Shown here: positions 23,892 through 31,923 of the stretch, piece after piece
Position numbering within the stretch: position 1 is the stretch's first letter
Layout: every line of letters starts with the position of its first letter
Origin: Nocardioides sp. LHD-245
Lineage (GTDB): Bacteria > Actinomycetota > Actinomycetes > Propionibacteriales > Nocardioidaceae
Direction: 5' to 3'
Length of the DNA: 64,000 bases
NCBI RefSeq assembly: GCF_030929495.1
Contig: NZ_JAVFWN010000003.1
Span: 186,001-250,000 of the forward strand
Made by a program: the position numbers and the translations under genes
The notes under the pieces: model-generated
Seen by the model: the letters and a program-made list of their open reading frames with translations, nothing else
The model's database searches: none
Told to the model about the DNA's origin: nothing

Positions 23892-24364
23892 CCGCCGTCG
23901 CGGGCGGTGGCGGGAGCCGGTCGATCACGCAACCGTGGCGGGACGACCTGGACCCCGCCGTGCTCGCGACGGCGGTGGGCCGGTGCCTCGGTGAGGTCCT
24001 CGAGCTCGCGGACTGGGAGGAGCTCGGCCGCATCACGGGGACGACCGCGTGGATCTGCGGTCACCCGCGACTCCTCAGCTCGCTGACGTTCGGCGAGTCC
24101 GACTACCTCGAGCACGTTCGCGACGCCGTCCCGGTGGTGCTCGGAGATCGCCTCGCCGTGCACGGAGGGAGTCCCGCGCGGCGGGCGGACGACCGGAGCC
24201 CGACGGTGGGGGAGCGCTTCCCCCACCTCGGGTCGGTCGCCGGATTCGTCGGCCTTCGGGAGTGGCTGGCGCTACGCGATCCCGCGACGTTCGCCCGGCT
24301 CTACGCTCCGACGGAGGGTTTCGTCTGGGCCGTCGGCCGAGCACATCCTCCTGCTGCCGACTGA
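23888..24364 (+). CDS. Unrecognised 158-residue protein at the end of the catabolic cluster
   Basis: I do not recognise this protein. It starts with a Gly/Ser-rich stretch and a QPWRDDLDPAVLATAVGR helix, then contains ITGTTAWICGHPRLLSSLTF, ESDYLEHVRDAVPVVLGD and a C-terminal LREWLALRDPATFARLY helix. There is one Cys and no signal peptide or membrane segment. It overlaps the amidohydrolase stop by four bases, so it is almost certainly co-translated with it and belongs to the pathway. Codon use matches its neighbours. Function could be accessory or enzymatic. Confidence 0.7.
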   Translation: MTAVAGGGGSRSITQPWRDDLDPAVLATAVGRCLGEVLELADWEELGRITGTTAWICGHPRLLSSLTFGESDYLEHVRDAVPVVLGDRLAVHGGSPARRADDRSPTVGERFPHLGSVAGFVGLREWLALRDPATFARLYAPTEGFVWAVGRAHPPAAD

Positions 24365-24379
24365 GCCGCCTCAGGCGGC
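24365..24379. terminator. Short GC hairpin at convergent gene ends
   Basis: GCCGCCT at 24365-24371 and AGGCGGC at 24373-24379 are complementary and nearly contiguous. They fall exactly between the end of the plus-strand small gene and the last codons of the minus-strand desaturase gene. A bidirectional terminator is likely, although no T-tract follows. Coding constraint on the desaturase C-terminus could also shape it. Confidence 0.4.
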
Positions 24380-25612
24380 CTTGGCCATCTCCTTCTTCGC
24401 GGCGGCGCTCTCCAGGAGGCGCTGCATGACGCGGCGCTTGCGCTTGTCGGCCGTCGTCATCGCGTAGAGCAGCTTGAGCTGGCCGGGCAGGTTCTTCGCG
24501 TTGGTCGTCGCGAGCCAGCCGTTCGGGAAGGACAGCCGGATCACCCGGTGCCAGGCGCTCGCGACCTGCTGGGGGAGCGGCGCGGAGTGGTAGTTGAGGC
24601 CGTACTTGTCGAAGACGGCGCGCACCTGGGGCGCCACCTCGGCGTACCGGCTGCTGGGCAGGTCGGGGAAGAGGTGGTGCTCGATCTGGTGCGACAGGTT
24701 GCCGGTCATGATGTGCATCAGCTTCGAGCCCGAGATGTTGGCGGAGCCCAGCATCTGGCGCAGGTACCACTCGCCGCGGGTCTCCTTCTCCGGGATCGAC
24801 TTCAGCTCGAAGGTCTCCACGCCCTCGGGGAAGTGGCCGCAGATGATCACCGAGTGCGACCACAGGTTGCGGACCAGGTTGGCGGTGAAGTTGGCGGCGA
24901 GGGCCGGCAGGAAGGAACCGGTAGGCAGGGCGAGCGCCGGGTTGACGACGTAGTCCTTGGTCGCCTGCTTGCGGATCTTCTTGAGGGTGTTCTTGAGGCT
25001 CCGCGTGAACTCCTCGCTGCGCTTCTCCTTGGGCAGGCGCAGGTTGCGGCCGAGCTCGAGGTCGTACGCCGCGATGCCGTACTCGAAGAAGCAGGCGTTG
25101 ATGAAGTTCCACAGCGGCTGCGCGAGATAGAGCGGGTACCAGCGCTGCTCCTCGTCGACGCGCATGATGCCGTAGCCGAGGTCGTTGTCCTTGCCGACGA
25201 TATTCGTGTAGGTGTGGTGCACCTCGTTGTGCGAGTGCTTCCAGCCCTCGGCGGTCGACGCGTTGTCCCACTCCCAGGTGGTCGAGTGGATCTTCGGGTC
25301 ACGCATCCAGTCCCACTGGCCGTGCATGACGTTGTGGCCGATCTCCATGTTCTCGAGGATCTTCGCCACCGACAGGCCGGCCGTGCCGAGCAGCCAGGCC
25401 GGCGGGAAGGCGCTGACCAGCAGCACCGCGCGGGAGCCCAGCTCGAGCTTGCGCTGCACGTCGACCATCCTGCGGATGTACGCCGCGTCCTTCTCGCCAC
25501 GTGCGTCGAGCACCTGCTGGCGGATGGCGTCGAGCTCGGCGCCGAGCGCCTCGACGTCCTCGGCGGACAGGTGCGCGATGGGGTTCTCGGTCTTGTTGGT
25601 GATCGTCGTCAT
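24371..25612 (-). CDS. Membrane acyl-CoA/fatty acid desaturase
   Basis: This 413-residue di-iron membrane desaturase has all three histidine boxes: GHNVMHG (residues 92-98), HSHNEVHH (126-133) and LSHQIEHHLFP in the C-terminal third. Hydrophobic stretches flank the boxes. It introduces a double bond into long acyl chains at the membrane, as DesA3-type enzymes do in mycobacteria. An AAGGAG site precedes the ATG. It lies directly downstream (36 bases) of a ferredoxin reductase gene that would supply its electrons, forming a two-gene operon. Confidence 0.9.
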   Translation of the reverse strand: MTTITNKTENPIAHLSAEDVEALGAELDAIRQQVLDARGEKDAAYIRRMVDVQRKLELGSRAVLLVSAFPPAWLLGTAGLSVAKILENMEIGHNVMHGQWDWMRDPKIHSTTWEWDNASTAEGWKHSHNEVHHTYTNIVGKDNDLGYGIMRVDEEQRWYPLYLAQPLWNFINACFFEYGIAAYDLELGRNLRLPKEKRSEEFTRSLKNTLKKIRKQATKDYVVNPALALPTGSFLPALAANFTANLVRNLWSHSVIICGHFPEGVETFELKSIPEKETRGEWYLRQMLGSANISGSKLMHIMTGNLSHQIEHHLFPDLPSSRYAEVAPQVRAVFDKYGLNYHSAPLPQQVASAWHRVIRLSFPNGWLATTNAKNLPGQLKLLYAMTTADKRKRRVMQRLLESAAAKKEMAKAA

Positions 25613-25648
25613 GGGGATGGCTCCTTCAGGGGGTGGGAGTCAGTGGTC

Positions 25649-26803
25649 TCAGTGGTCGAGGGTGCAGTCGCCGGCGGCGGCGCTGATGCAGGTCTGGATC
25701 TTCACGCCGTCGGGGTGGGTCTCGCCGGGGACGGCGACGGTGAGCTCACCGTTGCGCAGGTCGCGGACGACGCCGGACTTCATGGGCAGCACGCAGCCCA
25801 TGCAGATGCCCATCCGGCAGCCGCTCGGCATGAGCACGCCGGCCGACTCGGCGGCGTCGAGGATCGGGACGGTGCCGTCGGTCTCGACGCTCACGGCGGA
25901 CGCGCCGGCGAAGGTGAGGGTGCCGCCCCCCGCGCCGATCGCGGCCACGTCGACCAGGGTCGGGCGGAAGCGCTCGGTGTGCAGCGTGAGCCGCCGCTCG
26001 TCGTAGTAGGCCTCGAGCGTGTCGAGGAGGCCCGCGGGGCCGCAGGCGTACGCCGCGCGCTCGGCCAGGTCGGGGACCTCGGCCTCGAGGTCGGCGGTGG
26101 TGAGCAGGCCGTCGGTGTCGGTGTGCCGCTCGATCAGGCGCAGCCGGCCGGCGTCCGCATGGGCGCGGAGCTCGGCGCCGAAGATGACCTCGTCGCGCTG
26201 CATCGCCGAGTGCACGAGCACGATGTCGTAGGCGGCCTTCGCCTCGGCGGCGTGGCGCGAGTAGAGGTTGCGCAGCATCCCGATGACCGGGGTGATGCCG
26301 GAGCCGGCGGTGACGAGCAGCAGCTTCTGGCGGCGGCCGGACTGCGGCGGCGTGAGCACGAAGTCGCCCTCCGCCTGGGCCAGGTGGAGCATCTGGCCGG
26401 CGCGGGCGCCCCGGACCAGGTGCTGCGAGACCGCGCCGCCGGGGATCGCCTTGACGGTGATCGAGATGTGGCCGTCGCGGCGCGGGCCGTGGGTCAGCGA
26501 GTAGGTGCGCCACAGGCGGGTGCCGTCGACGTCGACGCCGACCCGGACGTACTGCCCCGGGATGTGGCCGGCCCAGTCGCGACCCGGCTTGATCACCAGG
26601 GTCGCAGCGTCGGCGGTCTCCTTCTCGACGGTGACGATCCGGCCCTGGAGGCCGGTCGCGGCGCCGGTGCGGAGGGGGGCGAAGTGGTCGAGCAGGTCGT
26701 CGACGCTCAGCGGCGTCACGGCTGCGTCGAGGAGCGAGCGGAGGCCGGCGCGGAGGCGTCCGGTCCGGGCGGCCGCGTCGGGGGCGGCGGTCGTCGTACT
26801 CAC
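25649..26803 (-). CDS. Ferredoxin reductase with C-terminal [2Fe-2S] domain
   Basis: This 384-residue electron-transfer protein has an FAD domain with RTYSLTHGPR and an NAD(P)-binding domain with LLVTAGSGITPVIGMLRNL. A plant-type ferredoxin domain lies at the C-terminus (GCRMGICMGC, with the last Cys in ISAAAGDC). This layout matches Rv3230c, the redox partner of the DesA3 desaturase. It is the first gene of the operon with the desaturase and is divergent from a PucR-type regulator; the 94-base gap holds the promoters for both. Confidence 0.88.
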   Translation of the reverse strand: MSTTTAAPDAAARTGRLRAGLRSLLDAAVTPLSVDDLLDHFAPLRTGAATGLQGRIVTVEKETADAATLVIKPGRDWAGHIPGQYVRVGVDVDGTRLWRTYSLTHGPRRDGHISITVKAIPGGAVSQHLVRGARAGQMLHLAQAEGDFVLTPPQSGRRQKLLLVTAGSGITPVIGMLRNLYSRHAAEAKAAYDIVLVHSAMQRDEVIFGAELRAHADAGRLRLIERHTDTDGLLTTADLEAEVPDLAERAAYACGPAGLLDTLEAYYDERRLTLHTERFRPTLVDVAAIGAGGGTLTFAGASAVSVETDGTVPILDAAESAGVLMPSGCRMGICMGCVLPMKSGVVRDLRNGELTVAVPGETHPDGVKIQTCISAAAGDCTLDH

Positions 26804-26897
26804 ATCTCTAGAGTCCCAGTCGGGGCGGTTAAACTCATGACCTCAGCCGGTGAATCCACCTGCCGGTTTTGTTCGACAGGGACAAAGAGGGGGCGAG

Positions 26898-28082
26898 ATG
26901 TCGCGTCGGGTGCTGCGCCAGGCCGGGCCGGACGAGCGGGTCCTGCTCCCGCCGGCCACGGTATCCGCGATCCGGGCCGAGCTCGCGGCCGTCGCCGACG
27001 ACGTCGTCGACCAGATCATCCGCGACGTCCCCGCCTATGAGGACGCCTTCGGCGGCCCGATGGGCGAGACGATCCGCGGCGCGGTCCAGGTCGCGCTCGG
27101 CGGCTTCCTCTCGCTGACCAGCGACCGACGCGGGCCCGACGCGCTCGCGCCGCGGGCGTCCGCGGTCGACGGCGCGTACCAGCTCGGCCGGGGCGAGGCG
27201 CGCAGCGGGCGCAGCACCGACGCCCTGCTCTCAGCCTTCCGGATCGGTGCTCGGGTGTGCTGGCAGCGGCTCTCCGCCCGCGCGGTCGAGGAGGGGATGG
27301 AGCCCGCGACCATGGCCTCCTTCGCCGCCCTGGTCTTCGCCTACATCGACGAGCTGTCCGCGGCCTGTGTCGCGGGCCACCAGGACGAGACCGCGACCGA
27401 GGGCCGGGTCCGGCAGCGGATGATGGAGCGGCTGGCCCGCCAGCTCCTGACCGGAGCGCCCGAGGCGAGCGTCCTGGCGGCCGCCGAACGGGCGGAGTGG
27501 GCGCCGCCCGCGACCCTGACCGCGGTCATCGTCCCCGAGTCCCGGGCCGGCGCGCTGCAGCAGTCCCTGCGGCGGGGCACCATCCAGGCCAGTGACCTGC
27601 CCGAGCTCGACGGTGCCGCGCTGCTGCTCGTGCCCGACGCCCACGACCGCAGGCGGCCGACCCTCCTGCGGTCGGTGCAGGGTCGCGACTGCGTCGTCGG
27701 GCCGCCGCGTGCGTGGCTGGAGGTGCGCTCGTCGTACGACCGCGCGGTGCGGGCCCGCGACCTCGGCCTGGCCGGCGACACGGAGGCGCACCTGCCGCGG
27801 TTGGTGCTGACCGCCGACCCGGCCGCGCTCGCCGACCTCCGGTCCCGGGTCCTCGCGCCACTCGACGACCTGCGTCCCGCCACCGCCGCCAAGCTGCGCG
27901 AGACGCTGCGTGCCTGGCTGCTCCACCAGGGCCGGCGCGACGAGGTGGCGGCGGCGCTGTTCGTGCACCCACAGACGATCCGCTACCGGATGACGCAGGT
28001 CCGCGAGCTGTACGGCGACCGACTCGAGGAGCCCGACACCGTGCTCGCGCTCACCATCGCCCTCGGTGTCGAGGAGCGCTGA
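26898..28082 (+). CDS. PucR-family transcriptional regulator next to desaturase operon
   Basis: This 394-residue regulator has an N-terminal RsbT/PucR-type sensory region (DVVDQIIRDVPAYEDAFGG, then LLSAFRIGARVCWQRL). A GGDEF-like middle part follows, then a C-terminal PucR helix-turn-helix domain (VAAALFVHPQTIRYRMTQVRELYG). The ATG at 26898 is chosen for the AGAGGGGGCG upstream; an in-frame start at 26850 exists but lies in the divergent promoter region. Its position opposite the reductase-desaturase operon suggests control of membrane-lipid desaturation. The effector is unknown. Confidence 0.82.
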   Translation: MSRRVLRQAGPDERVLLPPATVSAIRAELAAVADDVVDQIIRDVPAYEDAFGGPMGETIRGAVQVALGGFLSLTSDRRGPDALAPRASAVDGAYQLGRGEARSGRSTDALLSAFRIGARVCWQRLSARAVEEGMEPATMASFAALVFAYIDELSAACVAGHQDETATEGRVRQRMMERLARQLLTGAPEASVLAAAERAEWAPPATLTAVIVPESRAGALQQSLRRGTIQASDLPELDGAALLLVPDAHDRRRPTLLRSVQGRDCVVGPPRAWLEVRSSYDRAVRARDLGLAGDTEAHLPRLVLTADPAALADLRSRVLAPLDDLRPATAAKLRETLRAWLLHQGRRDEVAAALFVHPQTIRYRMTQVRELYGDRLEEPDTVLALTIALGVEER

Positions 28083-28158
28083 TCAGCCGGTCGGGGACGG
28101 CGTCACCGGCTCGGCGGGTGCCGGCCACGGCCCGGATTGAATCCACCACAGAAAACCG

Positions 28159-28211
28159 CGCCGACCCGGCGCAGATTGAACAGCAGGAGTTCAATCTGCG
28201 CCGGGTCGGCG
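28159..28211. terminator. Long perfect hairpin between convergent genes
   Basis: Arms at 28159-28181 and 28189-28211 are perfect reverse complements over 23 bases, with a seven-base loop. They sit between the convergent PucR and CitE-like genes. No T-tract follows on either strand. It is best read as a bidirectional terminator or mRNA-stabilising stem. Confidence 0.7.
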
Positions 28212-28220
28212 GTGTTCTGA

Positions 28221-28241
28221 GTTCAATCTGCGACGGGTCGG
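28221..28241. repeat. Third copy of the hairpin arm
   Basis: These 21 bases repeat the right arm of the preceding hairpin (28189-28209) with one substitution (GAC for GCC). The copy ends immediately before the stop codon of the CitE-like gene. It could form an alternative stem with the left arm at 28161-28181. Confidence 0.7.
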
Positions 28242-29138
28242 TCAGGATTGCAGAGTCTGGATCGCCTCGTGGATCGCGAGCGTGCGCTCGGCGGACTCGA
28301 CATGGAGGCTCTCGACCATCTTGCCGTTGTAGGTGACGACGCCGGTTGCCCCACCGAGAGCACTCCGTCCGTCCTCCCAGGCCTGGATCAGCCCGCGGGC
28401 GTCCTCGACGGCCTGCTCGCTGGGGGCGAAGCCGGCGTTGGCGCCCTCGACCTGGCCGGGGTGGATCAGGGTCTTGCCGTCGAAGCCCATCTGGCGGCCC
28501 TGCTCGATCTCGGCGAGGAAGCCGTCGATGTTCTTCACGTCGTTGTAGACGCCGTCGATGATCACGATGCCGGCAGCGCGAGCCGCGAGCAGGGCGAGGC
28601 CGAGGCCGGTGATCACGGGCCGGCGGCCGGGGACGTGCTCGGCGTACAGCTCCTTGACCAGGTCGTTGGTGCCCATCACGAAGCCGGTGAGCCGGTCCGA
28701 GGCCTGGGCGATCGCGAGCGCGTTGAGCATGCCGATCGGGGTCTCGACCATCGCCCACAGGGTGGTCTTCGCGGGGGCGCCCGCAGCGTCGAGGGCGGCG
28801 ACGAGCTGGTGGACCTCCTCGGCGGAGTTCACCTTGGGCACGAGTACGACGTCGGGGCCGGCCGCGGCGGCGGCGCGGATGTCGTCGTCGTGCCACTCGG
28901 TGCCGATGCCGTTGACCCGGATGACCAGGTGACGGCGGCCGTACTCACCGGACTGCACGGCGGCGGCGGCGGACGCCCGGGCGGCGACCTTGGCGTCGGG
29001 GGCGACGGCGTCCTCGAGGTCGAAGATGATCGCGTCGGCGGGCAGCGTCTTGGCCTTCTCCAGCGCCCGCTCGTTGGAGCTGGGCATGTAGAGGACGGAG
29101 CGCAGCGGCTTGAACGCGGTGGACTCGGGGCGAGACAT
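28242..29138 (-). CDS. HpcH/HpaI aldolase family, CitE-like CoA-ester lyase
   Basis: This 298-residue TIM-barrel lyase has RSVLYMPSSNERALEKAKTLPADAIIFDLEDAV at its N-terminus, the phosphate/CoA region VIRVNGIGTEWHDDDI and the metal ligand Glu in MVETPIGMLNA. A second acidic ligand is in GTNDLVKELY, and HPGQVEGAN lies late. Members cleave citramalyl-CoA, malyl-CoA or similar CoA esters, or act as their thioesterases. The ATG at 29138 overlaps the stop of the upstream lyase gene by one base. Two different lyases of this superfamily are thus co-expressed. Confidence 0.85.
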   Translation of the reverse strand: MSRPESTAFKPLRSVLYMPSSNERALEKAKTLPADAIIFDLEDAVAPDAKVAARASAAAAVQSGEYGRRHLVIRVNGIGTEWHDDDIRAAAAAGPDVVLVPKVNSAEEVHQLVAALDAAGAPAKTTLWAMVETPIGMLNALAIAQASDRLTGFVMGTNDLVKELYAEHVPGRRPVITGLGLALLAARAAGIVIIDGVYNDVKNIDGFLAEIEQGRQMGFDGKTLIHPGQVEGANAGFAPSEQAVEDARGLIQAWEDGRSALGGATGVVTYNGKMVESLHVESAERTLAIHEAIQTLQS

Positions 29139-30229
29139 CAGGCCTCCTCGGGGGCGGGAATGGCGTCGTACATCGCCTTCAGGTCGGGGTCGATCGCGGC
29201 GAGCTGCTCGGCGAGCTCGACCTGCACCAGGCACTGCTTGAGGGAGGCGTCGTCCTCCATCTTGCCGTCGATCATGACCGCGCCGGTGCCGTCGCCCATC
29301 GCGGCGACCACGCGGCGGGCGTGGGCGATGTCCTCAGGCGAAGGCGCGAACACCTTGTTGGCGATCTTGATCTGCGCGGGGTGCAGCGACCAGGCGCCGA
29401 CGCAGCCGAGCAGGAAGGCGTTGCGGAACTGGTCCTCGCAGGCGACCGTGTCCTTGATGTCGCCGAACGGGCCCCAGTAGGCGTAGATCCCGTGGGTCAC
29501 GCACGCGTCGACCATCCGGGCGATCGTGTAGTGGTAGAGGTCCTGCTGGTACGTCGTGCGCGCGGCGTCGTAGGCGAAGCCGCCGTCGTCGGTGCGCGGG
29601 GCGTCGGCGCGGACGAGGTAGCCCGGGTGTGGGCCGCCGACGCGGGTGGTCTTCATCCGGCGGTCCGCGGCGAGGTCGGCCGGGCCCAGGGAGAGGCCCT
29701 GCATGCGCGGGGAGGCACCGCAGATCTCCTCGATGTTGGCGACGCCGCGGGCGGTCTCCAAGATCGCGTGGATCAGGATCGGCTTGGTGATCCCGCCCTT
29801 CGCCTCGAGCTGCGCGAGGATCCGGTCGACGTAGTGGATGTCCTCGGCGCCCTGCACCTTGGGGACCATGATCACGTCGAGCTTCTCGCCGATGGCGGGG
29901 ACGAGGGTGGTGAGGTCGTCGAGCACCCACGGGCTGTCGAGCGCGTTGATGCGCGTCCAGAGCTGGGTGGGACCGAAGTCGGTCTCCTGGGCGATCTTCA
30001 CCAGCCCCTCGCGCGCGGCGACCTTGTTGTCGGCCTTGATCGCGTCCTCGAGGTTGCCCAGCAGCACGTCCACGGTGCCGACCATCGCGGGGACCTTGGC
30101 GGCCATCTTCGCGTTGCTGGGATCGAAGAAGTGGATCGCGCGGCTCGGCCGGGCGGGGATCTCGCGCAGCGGCTGGGGCGCACCCACCGCCAGCGGTCGG
30201 AAGAAGTCCTTGGCGCTCTTGTGGCTCAC
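29138..30229 (-). CDS. Malyl-CoA lyase/CitE-like aldolase
   Basis: This 363-residue member of the HpcH/HpaI superfamily is longer than its neighbour. It has [65 protein letters not shown] and [16 protein letters not shown] with the metal Glu, and [13 protein letters not shown] with the second acidic ligand. [17 protein letters not shown] is typical of malyl-CoA/beta-methylmalyl-CoA lyases. GTG at 30229 is the likely start, since the upstream frame lacks homology and crosses a palindrome. It is first of the two-gene operon. Confidence 0.83.
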   Translation of the reverse strand: MSHKSAKDFFRPLAVGAPQPLREIPARPSRAIHFFDPSNAKMAAKVPAMVGTVDVLLGNLEDAIKADNKVAAREGLVKIAQETDFGPTQLWTRINALDSPWVLDDLTTLVPAIGEKLDVIMVPKVQGAEDIHYVDRILAQLEAKGGITKPILIHAILETARGVANIEEICGASPRMQGLSLGPADLAADRRMKTTRVGGPHPGYLVRADAPRTDDGGFAYDAARTTYQQDLYHYTIARMVDACVTHGIYAYWGPFGDIKDTVACEDQFRNAFLLGCVGAWSLHPAQIKIANKVFAPSPEDIAHARRVVAAMGDGTGAVMIDGKMEDDASLKQCLVQVELAEQLAAIDPDLKAMYDAIPAPEEA

Positions 30230-30275
30230 GTCGGCTGAACCTACCCGTGAGACCTGCCGTCCGGGTATGACGGAT

Positions 30276-30287
30276 GTCTCGCGAGAC
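30276..30287. promoter_or_regulatory. Perfect 12-base palindrome upstream of the lyase operon
   Basis: GTCTCGCGAGAC is a perfect palindrome 47 bases upstream of the GTG start of the first lyase gene, inside the 92-base gap after the DUF1992 gene. Position and symmetry suit an operator for a dimeric regulator. No regulator gene is adjacent, so its protein partner is unknown. Confidence 0.4.
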
Positions 30288-30321
30288 GCGCCGGATGACC
30301 TGATCCCGGGAAGCGAGCAGG

Positions 30322-30843
30322 CTAGCGCCGGCGCCGCCACCAGCGTCGCCGCTGGGGCGCGGCGGCCGAGGTCGTCGTACGCCGGACGGCCCGGCGCTCC
30401 CGCCAGGCCGCGAGCGTCGCGTCGACGTCGCGGGGCATGGTGATCAGCGGCGGCCCGTCGACCGGGGTGTAGCGGGCCCGGATGACCCGGGCGTTGAAGT
30501 CCTCGACGAACGCCCGGGCCTCGCGCTCGGACCCCAACGCGTCGAGGGCGGCGTCGAGCTCGGCGTCGTCCTTGCGGAGCTGGAGTGCGGGCGGGAGGAC
30601 GGTGATCCGCTCCCGCTCGACGAGCCGCTTCACCCACCAGTCCGGGTCGTGCGTGGTCCCGAGGTCGGGAATCGGCTTGCCGGCGCCGGGCAGGTCGTCG
30701 AAGTCGCCGCGCTCCATCGCCTGGCGGACCTGGAGGTCGACCCAGGTCTGCTGCTGCTCGATCCGGGCGCGGGCGGCTGCCTTCCCCGCCCTCGGGTCCG
30801 GCTGGTGCTCCGACCGGGGATCCGGCGCCGGCTGCTCCTCCAT
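30322..30843 (-). CDS. DUF1992 domain protein (DnaJ-homologue subfamily C member 28-like)
   Basis: This 173-residue protein carries the conserved DUF1992 core: [22 protein letters not shown], followed by [25 protein letters not shown] and a [10 protein letters not shown] strand. The N-terminal 25 residues are charged and low in complexity. The domain also occurs in the eukaryotic DNAJC28 protein without a J domain, and its molecular role is not established. It lies on the minus strand upstream of the lyase pair and is divergent from a DUF1918 gene. Confidence 0.8.
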   Translation of the reverse strand: MEEQPAPDPRSEHQPDPRAGKAAARARIEQQQTWVDLQVRQAMERGDFDDLPGAGKPIPDLGTTHDPDWWVKRLVERERITVLPPALQLRKDDAELDAALDALGSEREARAFVEDFNARVIRARYTPVDGPPLITMPRDVDATLAAWRERRAVRRTTTSAAAPQRRRWWRRRR

Positions 30844-30902
30844 GCCTCCACTATGCCCCGAAGGGCCTTGTGCCCCCGCCCGGTCAGGCGCATGGTGGAG
30901 AC

Positions 30903-31091
30903 ATGCACGCGCGGGTGGGCGACCGTCTGGTCGTCGAGGGGCGGACGGTCTCGATGCACCGCCGCGAGGCCGAGGTGCTCGAGGTGCGCGGAGCGGACGG
31001 CGGGCCGCCCTATCTCGTGCGCTGGGAGGACGGGCACGAGTCCCTGGCCTTTCCCGGGCCCGACGCGCACGTGGTGCCCGCCCCGACCTGA
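30903..31091 (+). CDS. DUF1918 domain small protein
   Basis: This 62-residue protein matches DUF1918, an SH3-like beta-barrel common in actinobacteria: VGDRLVVEGRTVSMHRREAE at the start and PYLVRWEDGHESLAFPGPDA near the end. ATG 30903 gives the usual length; an upstream in-frame start would add a Pro-rich stretch lying in the promoter. It is a single-gene unit ending just before a small hairpin. Its function is unknown in the literature I recall. Confidence 0.82.
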   Translation: MHARVGDRLVVEGRTVSMHRREAEVLEVRGADGGPPYLVRWEDGHESLAFPGPDAHVVPAPT

Positions 31092-31092
31092 C

Positions 31093-31113
31093 CGGCCCTG
31101 CTCAGGCGGGCCG
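31093..31113. terminator. Small hairpin between convergent DUF1918 and PHA depolymerase genes
   Basis: CGGCCC at 31093-31098 pairs with GGGCCG at 31108-31113 across a nine-base loop. It overlaps the final codons of the minus-strand depolymerase gene. It may act as a terminator for the convergent pair; no T-tract is present. Confidence 0.35.
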
Positions 31114-31923
31114 CAGGAAGTCGGCGACCAGTGGTGCCAGCACGTCGGCGCTGGTGACCAGCCCGAGGTGCCCGTCGGCGTACACGTGCAGCCGGGCGCG
31201 AGGGATCAGCCGCGCCATGATCCGGGCGTTGGCGAGCGGGATGATCGGGTCGTCGTCGCCGGCGAGGATCAGGGTCGGCTGCCGGAGGAAGGGCAGGCCG
31301 GGCAGGCTCGACCAGCCGGCGCCGGCGAGCAGTTGGAGCAGGTAGCCGCGCCGCGAGCCGACGCGGGAGTGCGCGTGCATGAGGCCGCGTACGTCGTCGG
31401 GCCGGTCGCGCATCCGGCCGCCGTAGAGCTCGGCGGCGACCTGGACGGCGTAGTCGGCGTCGCGGTAGCGCTGGGGTGTCACCATCTTGCGCAGCACGCC
31501 CGGGGCAGCGGGGACCATCAGCGAGCCGGTGGCCGTGCTCACGAGCACGAGGCGGCGGCAGCGACGGGGCTGCTGGAAGGCGACCTGCTGGGCGAGCCCG
31601 CCACCCCACGAGATGCCGAGGACGTCGTACTCGTCGAAGCCGAGCCGGGTCATCATCGCCCCGACGCCCAGCGCGAGCAGCGGGAAGTTGTAGGGCAGCC
31701 TGGGGTCGGGCGAGCCGCCGACGCCGGGTACGTCGAAGCGGACCACCCCGATCCGCGGGTCGAGCGCGTCGACGAACGGCTGCAGCAGGTCGAGGCTGGC
31801 CCCGATGCCGTTGCAGAGCAGGAGTGGGGGTCCGGGCTCGGTGCCGGGGCGGACGGCCGCCCGGATCTCGTGCCCGAGAACGGTGAGCCGGCGCAGACCG
31901 AGTTCCAACGCGGGTGACCTCAC
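31102..31923 (-). CDS. phaZ: Intracellular PHA depolymerase-like alpha/beta hydrolase
   Basis: This 273-residue alpha/beta hydrolase has an LLLCNGIGASLDLLQPFVDAL start and the nucleophile in GISWGGGLAQQVAFQ, close to the GVSWGGALAQQFA of medium-chain PHA depolymerases. Acid and base are Asp in ILAGDDDPIIP and His in YADGHLGLV. It would release 3-hydroxyacids from storage granules. The GTG at 31923 overlaps the stop of the PHA synthase gene by four bases, so synthase and depolymerase are co-expressed. The very long minus-strand frame upstream of this start is not coding. Confidence 0.85.
   Translation of the reverse strand: MRSPALELGLRRLTVLGHEIRAAVRPGTEPGPPLLLCNGIGASLDLLQPFVDALDPRIGVVRFDVPGVGGSPDPRLPYNFPLLALGVGAMMTRLGFDEYDVLGISWGGGLAQQVAFQQPRRCRRLVLVSTATGSLMVPAAPGVLRKMVTPQRYRDADYAVQVAAELYGGRMRDRPDDVRGLMHAHSRVGSRRGYLLQLLAGAGWSSLPGLPFLRQPTLILAGDDDPIIPLANARIMARLIPRARLHVYADGHLGLVTSADVLAPLVADFLRPA

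Noticed and set aside
24548-27040. An 830-codon plus-strand open frame
   Set aside because: It is antisense to the desaturase and ferredoxin reductase genes, which carry full motif sets, and its translation is a typical shadow composition.
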